Origin: Liolophura sinensis
Taxonomy: Eukaryota; Mollusca; Polyplacophora; Chitonida; Chitonidae
Length of the DNA: 64,000 nucleotides
NCBI RefSeq assembly: GCF_032854445.1
Contig: NC_088305.1
Location: 19,203,717-19,267,716 of the forward strand
Reading direction: 5' to 3'
Made by a program: the position numbers and the translations under genes. Under the pieces are notes generated by a model, which searched no databases, was not told where the DNA came from, and saw only the letters and a list, made by a program, of their open reading frames with translations. Positions 1-12,900 of this stretch are shown here, one piece after another (the stretch's first letter is position 1; each line of letters opens with the position of its first letter).

Positions 1-809
1 AAAACATGTCTGTCAGCACACACAGGCTTTATGGGAGCAGTTTAGAGATAGCTGCACAAACAAGACTTTACCACCCCCCAGCTGCTGCGCCTACCCCTCT
101 CCCACCATCCCAAACTCCCTACTCCTATACCAGTTAATAGTTGGCCTGGTGGTCAGTTAAGGAGATATATGAACTAGAACTGATCAGCTCATCTGATAAG
201 CTTTCAAACATTATGCAGTGGACCAATCATGTACATAAAATAAGAAGTGACCTCTGATTGGTCAAGTCTAACGGTAAACTGAATATGTAAATTTCAACAA
301 GTTGGTGCTGCTCAAAGATCATGATTGGCACACATGTACGGTGCTATTCTCATGGCTTCTTTCTGAATAAAACTTGTGTTTGAACTCTTTCCTTCATTTC
401 TCAGTGATTTATCAGTGTCATTAAAAAAGCTGGAGAGCGACACTGCCACCATGTAAACAAATGTTTACAATTCATCCAATTAATAACAAATCTAACTGGG
501 GCTTTTGTCTCATTTTAATGTGTAAAAGAACATACAAATGATCAAATAAGCACCTGTAGAAAGACCATTGAAATCTATAAGAGCAAATATCTTAAATTAT
601 TTTTTGTATTTTTTTTTTTTCACCGCATCAAATGCAGTCAAATGTTTTCAATGCAAAATGAGCTTTATGGACCATATTAAAAATAATGCATGAATAAAAA
701 AAATTCATCATCATACATTGAAACAATACAAAAAAACATCTAACACAACTCTATGGCTTGTTTTAGAATGTAGTTTAATACATATCTTTCGATTGGTTGA
801 TTGGCTTAC
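1..809. other. Intron downstream of exon 6
   Basis: AT-rich intron sequence. I see no exon, repeat array or SINE here beyond short A/T runs near 600-620. Confidence 0.6.
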
Positions 810-858
810 CTTGCCAGTACCAACTTCCAACAGCACCAATGAGCAGCTTTGTACCATC
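810..858 (-). CDS. Integrin alpha exon 6: start of blade 3
   Basis: This exon is 49 nt, entry phase 0, exit phase 1. It encodes DGTKLLIGAVGSWYWQ, equivalent to the (R)VLLGGPGS-YWQG strand that follows the third disulfide loop in integrin alphas. The acceptor is cgtttcag|GATGG and the donor CAAG|gtaagc. Its phase-0 entry fits the phase-0 exits of both exon 5a and exon 5b. Direct joining from exon 4 (phase 1) would shift the frame, so one exon 5 version must be used. The rest of the gene lies beyond base 1. Confidence 0.92.
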
Positions 859-3800
859 CTGAAACGAACCAAGAACTCATAAGGTAAACAGAAACAAATT
901 TTTGCAAGAATCAAGGGAAATAGAGCAATTCATTACACAGACAGTAGAGAATGAGATAACAGTCTATCTTCAGACACGAGAAATTTACTTTTAATGAACT
1001 AATCAAGAGAAATACAATATTTCCAATCATCCATGCCTTAAAATTTCATTTGTTGGCACACAAGAGAGATTGAGACAAACATTTAATTCCTGCATCCAAG
1101 ACTAATATTTTGCTTAGCAATGTAAACACATTGTAGTTTTATGATCATTGCTAAAATATTAATTTAAATGAACAGTATCTACCTGATTGTCGATTTGTGG
1201 TGTATTCATTGACCAATATTTTTCACTTTTATCATAACGGTCAGCTTAATGGTTGGAGGAAACTTAATAGCCATAGTTAGGAGGAAACTGCATGGCCATA
1301 GCTAGAAGGAGACTAGCCAACAATGAGGAAACTGGTCATAGCTTGGAGAAAACTGGTCACAGCTTGGAGAAAACTATCAACAGCATGGAGGAAACTACAT
1401 GTAACCACAGCATGTAGACAGCATGGCGACTTGGAGGAAACCAGCCACAGCTTGGTGGAAAATAGATAAAGCTAAAAGGAAACTGGTCATTGCTTGAAGA
1501 AAACTAGCCAAAGCACGGAGGAAACTACATGTAACCACAGCATGTAGACAGCATGGCGACTTGGAGGAAACCAGTCACAGCTTGGTGGAAAATAGATAAA
1601 GCTAAGAGGAAAATGGTCATAGCTTGGAGAAAGCTAGCCAAAGCATAAAGGAAGCTAGCCATGGCTTGGAGGAAACAGGAAACAGCATGGAGGAAACTAC
1701 ATGTAACAACAGCTTGTAGACAGCATGGAGACATGGAGGAAACCAGCCACAACTTGGTGGAAAATAGATAAAGACAAGAGGAAACTGGTCATAGCTTAGA
1801 GAAAACTAGCCAGAACTACATGTAACCACAACTTGTAGACAGCATGGAGGAAACTAGCTAGCTAGATATAGCTACACTGTAAAAGGAAACTAGCCAAGAC
1901 TTGGAGAAAACTACAGAAGACTTTGGGGAAACTAGACAAGACTTTGAGGAAACTCGCAACAGCTAGGTAATGAGGAAACTTATAGCCATAGCTAGGATGA
2001 ACGTAGAAACTGATGAGGAAACATGCCAAAACTAAGAGGAAACTACCCAAAACTAAGAGGAAACTACCCAAAACTAGAAGGGAACTAGTCACCAAGTAGA
2101 AATGAATCTTCTCTGGACCATAACAAATCTGCTGATGTAAAGCTACAACATTATCATTTGTTCAAAAGCTGCAAAGATTAATATTACTCTGGTCACTGAC
2201 ATGATGCAAGAAAAATACATGTCTATACAAGACATCAGGTTGCAATGATCTTACCCAGGATATCAATTGAATGGTAATCCCACATGCATTATCTGCTACT
2301 TAAAAGTATTTATTTATTTATTTGATCGGTGTTTTACGCCGTACTCAAGAATATTTCACTTATACGACAGCGGCCAGCAGAATGGTGGGTGGAAACCAGG
2401 CAGAGCCCAGGGGAAACCCACGACCATCCGCAGGTTGATGAAGACCTTCCCACGTACGGCCGGAGAGGATGCCAGCCTGAGCTGGACTTGAACTCACAGC
2501 GACCGCATTGGTGAGAGACTCCGGGGTCATTGCGCTGCGCTAGCGCACTAACCAACTGCTACTTCAGTAAATCTGAGCGTCTATTAACAGTATTATACAT
2601 GGAGACTTCACAATATGTAGATGCATGCTTATAAAACCCCATGAATTGGTCTAAATCGTATTCTTACTACTGGAAAAACCAGTAAACTTTGTACATTTAC
2701 CTTTTTCCACCTACATCAGCAATATTCTGATGGCTGCTAAAAGATTGTTCAAACCAGTATGTATTTAAAACCCATCCCAGCTCCTAAGGTTGTAAGAACA
2801 TTTTTTTTTTGTCTCCCTACTTAACACTGTGCAAAAATATATAAACATAAATACCATTTTTGTTTTTTGTATATGTATATATTTTAAATTTATTTTGATC
2901 TGGCAGCAAAGTGTTTCACACACACACAGGCCTAATGTTTTAAACTTCAAAGGGCCATCATGCACCCAGTAAACCACCCAGCAAGCCAATAGTATTGTTC
3001 AGAAGAAAAAAAACACAGGCACATAAAGAACACTTGTTGAGTTACAAATGTCAAACCTAATTGGTATTAGCCATACTCTTGCTAGAGTTGCTTTTCTTGA
3101 ATAGTTGAAAGATTCCTGACTTTGGGAACAAATGTCAACACTTGCACTGAGAAGTCAATTCAACTTGCCACCACCCTTGTTTATTTACATCTTTTTTTCC
3201 TTTCCAGGGGGTTTTATTTCAGGTTCTCTCCCAACGATTTCACTGTGAGTCACAATATGGTGGTCTTATTATGCTCAGTGTATATTTGCTATAACTATGC
3301 AATTGGCACCTCCCTGTGGGAGTAACATTACCCAAGACGTGTGTCACTGCTTATATTACCTCCATTAACTTCTGCTGGAGAGTGCTAACAAGGGGGGAAA
3401 CTCCCTGAGGTGGTAAACTGGGTGGTGCAATGCCAAAGCTAGAATTACATTCCCACAGTCGTTTTCCAAACATGAAATTCAACACATTTATAAATTATCC
3501 ATCACCTTTATTACCCAAATAAGGGTGTAATGTCTGCATGTTTAATATCATTCAGAGTTACTTTCATTCATTGCCGAATGAATAAGAAGTATGTGCGTGT
3601 AAAAATTCTCCCATGACCACCTCACTCATTTTGCTTAGAGAATTGTTAATTTTTAGAAAGGTGTTTTGAGTTTTGTTGTGAATGTAGGATGATATCCTAC
3701 AGGAAATATGTGAGTTTACAAAGAGTAATATTTTTATATTTCCCTCTAAAACCGAAATTTATTTATTTTTATTTTTTGGAGGTGGGTAGCTAGAGGGGTG

Positions 3801-6800
3801 TGTGTGTGTAATTGTGGGTCATTTATGGCATCGTGTGACATTCACGCTGACAGCATTACATGTTATAAAACTAAGAAAAGTGTTCTGCCACCAAAACAGT
3901 CCTCCTCTCAGGCTGGCAATTTGAAAATAAAAGACAACAAAGTTTTATTCAATCGAGCTTATTTCCATATGCATAACCAAAAAAATGCGTACTCTTTACA
4001 CTGCATGCGTCATTCTCTACCTTTTGCTTTACATCACTGCCACCAACAGACAAGATTGACCTTTGGAGTCTGTAAGACAAGTGTAGGCTTGTTTAGGCTT
4101 TGTCTCATCTTTGTTATCACTGGTGGAACTATTTAATCGGCTTTGATCAATAAAATTGTTTCAGGTTTTGGTTACAATCACGTTGTACATGAGATAAAGA
4201 GAATGCTCTAGATAAAGAAGATGCGTGTGCATAAAGTATTATCAGAGAAAAAGGTTGAGACGGATTGTTTGTGTTTTCTGACATGACTGCCTACCTCATC
4301 ACTGTGACCCCAGTGATCTCGACGTTGTTTAAGACTTCTGTGCAAATTTGCTCTTGCTGGCAGTGATGTAAAGTGAAAAGTAGAGAGCAACGCATAAGCT
4401 GTCAGCAGTATGCCAAAAATGCAGCAGCTTTCGCTGCCGTAACACGATCACTCTTTTGTCTTAAAGTCCTACGAGCAAGAGGTACGAGTGAAGTGACACA
4501 GTGTTTCAAGGTTCTCTGACATATGGCATAATCTCGTAAGAATTCCAGATTAAATGTTCATGAAGAATTACCAAACGAACAAGAATCAAAATGGCAGTGG
4601 CCGTTTAGGTATGTTTCCACCCCTCTTTGAAATTATATTAAAGGTTATGTTATCAGTTGTCTTTACCTTTAAGAGAAGCACAAACCACCATGAAAAAGAA
4701 AACAGAAATATACTCACTAACAGACAGTTATTAAAGAGGACTTTGTAAATATTACAAAGTCAGTTTGGTACAAGATAATCAGTTTGACAGGCTTGAACTC
4801 AATACAGTTCTCATGGCATGCCAGAACTTTATCTTGGAAACAAACCAATCTCTTAACAAAATGGCTAACATCAAAATAATTAACCAGTAGAGAAACACAT
4901 GACTAAGCATAAAACACTGATTACTGCTATTCGCTAAACCTAATTTTCTTTGCAGTACCAAAGCAACTGTCAGGCTATATAGTGGCACTTTGCATAACAA
5001 ACGTTATTTGTCACTATGTTTTTAATGTTGAATGTTTGTATTTCATAATGATCCCTGAGTAGAGACACTAAGCTTAGTCAGCAATGTTTGTCGGGGCAGT
5101 TCTGAACCCCCCCCCCCCCCTCCCAAAAAAAAACTCTTTTAAAAAAATAAAAATCTTGGTGTAACTTTCAACAAGTGGTCTGTATTTTCAATGGCGATGG
5201 TGAAAAAAGTAAAGACGGTCAATAAACAGACTACACAGGTGTGGCTAGTGGATATCAGCTTCTTGAATGAGGGCTAGCACAGAGAATGTGAGGCCAATTT
5301 GAAAGTCAAGGAGTTGGCAACGACCTTGACCTCCAGCTTGTGTATAGCCAAGGTCATCAATGTAGACCACCCAGCATTATTTTCTGTGACACATATACTA
5401 CAGGCAGTCTGGTTTCCTCCCATCACAATGCTGGCTATCACTGTATAAGTGGCATTAAACTATATAATTATAATTTTAATTATAAGTTCATTAAACACCA
5501 AGCAAATAAATAAATATTCTACAGACAGTGTTATATAATTCAGTTTCAAGCAATGTAGGCAATTTAAGGTCTGGAAACATTTCATTCAATTTTGAACTCT
5601 TACTCTTAAGAATCACCCATCTCGAGATTAGGCCAACTAAAGCCTCCCACTTATAAAGGTTGAAAACTGAAAAGTTTTATTCGGTTCAGTTTAAGAGACA
5701 CTGTTCTTTACTGCACGTAAATACGTATCCATCCTCCAGATACTGCATTTGGTCTAAAATTTCGTCGATGGATAAGCTACGTAATTTTGTTCAGTTCTGA
5801 AAATTCTATTGCTCTTAGAAAGATAATTCCTAGAAATCTTAACTAATCCTATTTAATTCACAGGATTAACAAAATTCCCGAACGACTCTCACTCCATCCA
5901 CCTATCCCCTCACCATTCGGGTAAATTCAGAGAGAAAGAGACATGCACATGTGTATACATGCAGACTTACAGCTGTGAGGGCAGCGCTAAATCCTGCTGA
6001 GCAGTAGCCCTGTCGGTGATAGCCCCAAGCCGCTGAAACAAATCCAGGAAAAACAGCCAGCCCTTAATACTAAATCTGGATTGGTTCTTGTTTGGCACAC
6101 TTTTCATAAGAACAAGAACACATGCACTCAAAGATATCATCACATTTGTTTTATTTCATACATGTGTAATATTTCATGTCCTAACACAGCAAGACAATTA
6201 AAGCATTTAAGATTCTCTTGATAGCTCCAGAGCAGTGGATTTGGTCGTACTGCCAAGAGGGTTTTGGAACTTTCTAACTGGCAGACAAATATCAAGCTTT
6301 GAACACTGCCATAATAATTAACCATGCAAAGGACTCATGCCAAGATAATTTATGTTCCATTTATGCAAATGATATGCATACAAAACATATCACCACGCAA
6401 GCACAAGATGCAAAATGCTGCATGCAATCTTTGAATACCAAACTTCATGCTGGATATGACATTTCAAACTGATGCAACATTTGCAAAATGCATTTAAAAC
6501 ATTCATGGAAAGTTTTTTAATTAGCGATAAAACTCTTTTTGCTTGCATTTTGAATCATTCATCAAGTTGCTGAAGTCTGAAATAGTGAACAGCACAAGTC
6601 TGAAATAGTGAACAGCACAAGTCTGAAATAGTGAACAGCAAAAGTCTGAAATAGTGAACAACACAAGTCTGAAATAGTGAACAGCACAAGTCTGAAATAG
6701 TGAACAGCACAGCTTTAAGTATTACTACATCTCATGATGTTTGGAGCTAGACTTATTACACTTATAATGCTCCTCATCGCCAAATAGATCCTTCCATCTC

Positions 6801-9700
6801 CATCCTAGATGTCTGACCAATGTTTCACTCACATGTGGGTCAATAAACAACCCTTCCCCCCTCAAAACACCGCCCAACCTCCATCTGTTCCACTCACCAC
6901 CCAGGAGAAACAAAAACATATTGCCCTACATCTTTCTAACATTATTCCTTTCTATCATCAAAAACAAGCATTTTAGAAGTATACTTGTTGGGTCTGAACT
7001 AAACCAAACTGATTTTATAGGCTGAATTTTTCAGGTTGTTGTGACCTTCAAACAACAAAAATGAGCGATATATCCTGAGCAACACTACATAACATCTGTT
7101 CATGCATGTAAACTTTCAAATTTTCTAATAAATACAAACATACGTCCAACCTAGATCCATTCTCCTAAGGACTGGATGTATTATTTTAAAAGACCTACCT
7201 TTTATTATAAGGGGCCCATTTCACAAAGTGCACATGCAATTAACTTCCATGTACAGTGACCAGCATTGTAGATGTTACTGGGCCATGATAGTTACGTGAC
7301 GGTGACCAGTATTGTAGATGTTACTCCGCCATGATAGTTACGTGACGGTGACCAGTACTGTAGATGTTACTCCGCCATGATAGTTACGTGACAGGGTGAC
7401 CACTGTTGTACATGTTAATCCGCCTTGATAGTTACATGATGGTGACCACTATTGTACATGTTACTCCGTCATGATAGTTACATGACGGTGACCAGTACTG
7501 TAGATGTTACTCCGCCATGATAGTTACGTGACGGTGACCAGTATTGCAGATGTTACTCTGCCATGATAGTTACGTGACGGTGACCAGTATTGTAGATGTT
7601 ACTCTGCCATGATAGTTACGTGATGGTGACAAGTATTGTAGATGTTACTCCACCATGATAGTAATGTGACGGTGACCAGTATTGTAGATGTTACTCCGCC
7701 ATGATAGTTACATGACGGTGACCAGTATTGTAGATGTTACTCCGCCATGATAGTTACGTGACAGGGTGACAAGTATTGTAGATGTTACTCTGCCATGATA
7801 GTTACGTGATGGTGACCAGTATTGTAGATGTTACTCCGCCATGATAGTTACGTGACGGTGACAAGTATTGTAGATGTTACTCCGCCATGATAGTTACGTG
7901 ATGGTGACCAGTATTGTAGATGTTACTCCGCCATGATAGTTACGTGACGGTGACCAGTATTGTAGATGTTACTCTGCCATGATAGTTACGTGCAGTGACC
8001 AGTACTGTAGATGTTACTCCGCCGTGACAGTTAAATGAACATAGGGCTACCTGCGCTTTATGAAATGGGGCTCTGGTCCATATAACACTCTTTCCCACGT
8101 GTGGGGTGTTTCAATCAAACAACTAGGGGATGGGAAAAATGAATGAAAGTGTCTCAACATATAATTTTCAGCTACCTTTTAAATAAGCCTTACTTACTTT
8201 TTTTTTTTAGCTTTTTCTCCTTAATAGTTTTCATATTTAAATGGTAGAAGGGTGGTTTATAGTATCACATGTTACCGTGACGATAAAGGCGTGGTCTGAA
8301 GAGAAGGAAGTAACGGGTGTTTCCAAACCTCAGCTTTCATTCTCATTTCCTGCACACATTGCTCTTTACCTCGACTTGCAGTAATACAACACAATAACAT
8401 GACTCCTGGCCTAAAGGGCTTGTTCTTCTTACTCCACATTGTCAAGGAAACTCCTTGTGAACAATTTTAGGTCACTTCCTGTACATACCTACATGTAACA
8501 CATCACGCAAGAACCACAACCACTATACAGTTCTTGGCATATAAGCTAAAGGGCGTGAAAAAATTGCCTGGATTTTAGAGACTGGATTTGTCAGAATTCC
8601 AAATTCTGCAAAGTGTTTAAACCAAGAATGCAAAACTTTCTTTTTTTTTCAGTTTTTGTTTTGTCCACCTTTTTTTGTACCAATAGTATCTGCTTATCTT
8701 TCCCCACCTTTATCCCAATAAGTATTCATCTTTTTACCACTTCACATAGGAATTAACTGATTTGGTTTATTACACTGTTATTGGATTTTTTATTTTACAG
8801 TTTATACATTAACAAATTGCCATAAGATTTGATTTTACTGACTTGGTTGATAGCACGATGATTAGTTGTACTGAAGAAAAATTCACTGATATAATATGAC
8901 ATGGGTGTTGGAAACTAACAGTGAAGGAATTAAACCACCTGCCATTGGCAAATAACTGAAAATCATTTCTATGACCCACTGATTTTGTACCCTCCGAACG
9001 AGTTTATGTAATAATCAAAGACATGCATCTTCACTGAACAACAGAGTTTTGAGTCCTCACTCTTTAATCGCTAAAGGTGCAAAATGTCCTGCCGCACAAC
9101 GTGACTTGTCAGACATATTAAGCAGCTATTTTTTGATCACATTTACTTCAACATGGTTGAACTTTCAGAACAGCTCATCTAAAATAGACGAACGATGGAG
9201 AAAGTTGAGGAGCTGAAGATTTGTGAACTCAAGAAGTTCCTCAAGGATAGTGATGTCATCAGTGCCTTTGGAGCACAGTGAAACAGGGGACCGCTAATAT
9301 AAATCACTGTCAGCAAAAACTGCCTAACAGTTTAATAAATCTGAAAAAATGATACAAAAAGACGATTTTTAACTTTAGGATGAGTTGGAGTCCTTTCTTC
9401 CCTATTGTGGCCCACCCTTTAACCACCTAAACATTCGGTAACACAAGAATGCATATAAGGCACTCTGAGCCTACTACAGAAAACAGAAATTATCCACTCC
9501 TCAGAGAGACACACAAAGAACTGTTCTGGCTTATTTTCTTTTCTGGTGGAAGTCTGAGTCAGGATTCACAAGTTACTCCCATATCTTCAGCTGTTTATGT
9601 TTCTACCTTCATAGTGAAAAGACTGCCTGGGAGAGGACTCACTAAAATAACACCACGCATTATGGAACAACTTTGACCTAAGAATCGAAAGGTGTGTATG

Positions 9701-9751
<51 letters not shown>

Positions 9752-9908
9752 CCTGCACATATTCCTTGAAAACAACATGAAGTTTGAGTTATAAAAAGCA
9801 GTTGGAATATAAAAGGCTGTAGAAAGTTAAGAAGGCGTTTTATTATTTTTTTTCCTATGTATATTCTCCTAGGAGAATCTTTTTCCAGGGGATCTTTTTC
9901 TATTTAGT

Positions 9909-9972
<64 letters not shown>

Positions 9973-12900
9973 CCTGCATGCTTTATACCTGTTTTAACAG
10001 ATTTATTATACCTCTATACAACCTTTGTACAACTAATGAACAACCAGTAATAGCTTACAGCTTTGGATGAAATATGAAAATGATAAAGTTGTACCGCTGT
10101 ACAACCAGTATACAGCCTCGGTACAACCTGCGAACAACTTGTAATAGCTGGTTATGGCTGTGACTGGAGTGTACAACTGTTGTCCAACAGGTGCTGAATC
10201 AGCAGTTTAAATACTGAATGCATATTTTACACTTAAAAAGCAAGTGGTCATAATTTGAGTTGTTTTTCTGAAAACCTAAAATTTTGAGCACGTTTTTCAT
10301 GTAAAAAGCAAGTGGTCATAATTTGAGTTGTTTTTCTGAAAACCTAAAATTTTGAGCACGTTTTTCATGTAAAAAGCAAGTGGTCATAATTTGAGTTGTT
10401 TTTCTGAAAACCTAACATTTTGAGCACGTTTTTCATGTAAAAAGTGAGTGGTCATAATTTGAGTTGTTTTTCTGAAAACCTAACATTTTGAGCATGTTTT
10501 TCATGTAAAAAGTGATTGGTCATAATTTGAGTTGTTTTTCTGAAAACCTAACATTTTGAGCACGTTTTTCATGTAAAAAGTGATTGGTCATAATTTGAGT
10601 TGTTTTTCTGAAAACCTAACATTTTGAGCATGTTTTTCATGTAAAAAGTGAGTGGTCATAATTTGAGTTGTTTTTCTGAAAACCTAACAGTTTATTTCGG
10701 TTTCAAAACCTTGCTTTGACTGGAAAAAACTGTTCCTAGAGAATACATCAATGGACCCTTACATTACCCTACACTTGGTTATTTTTTATGTCTGACTGGC
10801 TATAAAGGCCATATGTATGTGTAGCCTTCAACTAAAGTCACAATTTCTTATTTGACACAGACATACATATAAGCTTATGAATGCATCCCAGTTACAGCAA
10901 CCTGACAGCAAATCTGACATAGTTCACCCTGGAGGCGGGACTTAGGTTTATCACCATAGCTGCATGTGTAACCGTAGAGATCATGTCTGACGCCATGGTG
11001 ACATCTGTAGGCAAGGATATCCTCTTCAGGCCAAGCTAATTATTCTCCCCATTTTCCCATCGGTGCTATGTTAATGTACATAAATGTATATGTGTACTAT
11101 ACTCTCTATAAACGGTCAAAAGCATAATAAAAGTTGAAAATGTACACAAAGAATGTTTTATATCTAGCCTGGGTTACAGAACATGTGGAAAGGATTAAAG
11201 GGAATTAGAGGAGAGCAGATCTTAGATTACACTGATAGTAAAGACACAAGGCTTGTTTGTCAATTCATGAAAAGATAAAGTCTCGAGTGCTTTATATGGA
11301 TAGGTGTGTATGAAACGCTCTCTATGCTGGCAAAGTAAATTGATGTACACTATATAATGCAATCAGTGTGGAAGTATATTTATTATTTTAAAAAAATTAT
11401 TTAAAAAAATTTTTTGAAAAAACTGTTGAACATGAAATCACTATTGTTCACAGAATGGGGCTTAAATCAGGATGACAAATCAGAATGATAAATCAGAATG
11501 ACAAATCAGAATGACAAATCAGGATGATAAATCACAATGCTACATGAATGATACAGATCCACATACAGACTCCTACTGTCAGAAAAGATACTGTGTTTCA
11601 CCTAAAGTTTATATAGCCTATTTTTTTTAAGTGCCACATTTTGTTTGGTCACGTGTGACCATTCACCAAATACCACACTGTTGTTGCTGCTCTGACTTTA
11701 CTCTCTATGCTTTAAGTCTATTATCATATCTGAGTGATTCATCCACATGATTTGTCCCTTTAAGAATGAAGTCTGATTCATTTCTTATCAGACAAATTTA
11801 AGGGTTAATTGACAGACAAATTTAAGGGCTAATTGACACTGAAAGTATCATTTTATTTATTTATTTATTTGATTGGTGTTTTACGCTGTACTCAAGAATA
11901 TTTCACTTATACAACGGCCGCTAGCATTATGGTGGGTGGAAACCGGGCAGAGCCCGGTGGAAACCCACAACCATCTGCAGGTTTCTGACAGACCAAGTAT
12001 CATTTTAAGAGTCATATGTGCTTCTTTATGTTCATTTTAACAGACAAAACTTTTAGTGAAAAGTTATACAGCGCAATATCATTTCATCGAAACTGGAGTT
12101 TTTTAATATGAAATACATGTTGGTGAAGGGCCAGAAGGGCCCCTTGTGTAGTTCCACCCCATTGTGCCCCAGTTGTATCCACCCCAAGAGACGTGTCGTA
12201 TGTCAGGACCTCAGGCCGACCAGGTCCCTTGTTCAAAATCTCAAAGGAAAGTTAAAAGACAAAGGTCACCGCAGAAAAGGTCATCTAATTAACTGATTAA
12301 CATACAGTTCTGGTCTCCATGGATACAGAATATCATAAAACAATAATAAACTCCTTTCCAGTTTGGAGTATTGAAGGATCTTGCTGAAGCAGTACTGCAG
12401 GACAAAAAAAGCTCTGATTCAGTCGTTGATTATAACACCTAGACTTAAGATTGTCTGTCACTACACTGAGTACAAATAAATGGAAATGACACTTTTACCA
12501 GGATTTGGGAAATCTGGAATCAAATTCATGCTACAAGAATGAAATCTGATTGCTAAACCAGGATATCTGGATGAACTGAGATTAATTTCAATACTGTGCA
12601 CCTTTTTTATCCTTTTATCCCTACTCCTTTCATTACACTTTACAAAAGTAGGCCTAGATGTTTCCTTTTGGCTAATTTTAACTTACTTTATTTTTGGCAA
12701 AAACATTTTTTTTTTTTTTTTGGCTGCACTCAAATACATGTAGTTTTAATTAAGGTCACTTCCGCACTCTCTAGCTTCAGTCTTCCACTTAATGCTGAGC
12801 ACGTAGAGATTGCACTAATAAGCCTGGCTACCAGACGCCTTACACTACTCCAAATAAAATGGGTCTCCAATTAGAATACGTGCATCTGTGATAAAAGGGA

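Larger units (their letters stand above)
859..5970. other. Intron between exon 5b and exon 6
   Basis: It holds a degenerate minisatellite (about 1240-2095), a full-length SINE on the minus strand (2302-2555) and a SINE-like tail near 5400-5515. A poly-C/poly-A stretch lies near 5107-5150. The stretch 2570-5400 shows no supported exon. Confidence 0.6.

Noticed and set aside
711-914. 67-codon minus-strand ORF over exon 6
   Set aside because: It is a shifted frame of exon 6. The phase-correct reading DGTKLLIGAVG is the integrin one.
6574-8040. CRISPR-like regular repeats
   Set aside because: Units are directly tandem with no unique spacers, and the surrounding gene structure is eukaryotic.
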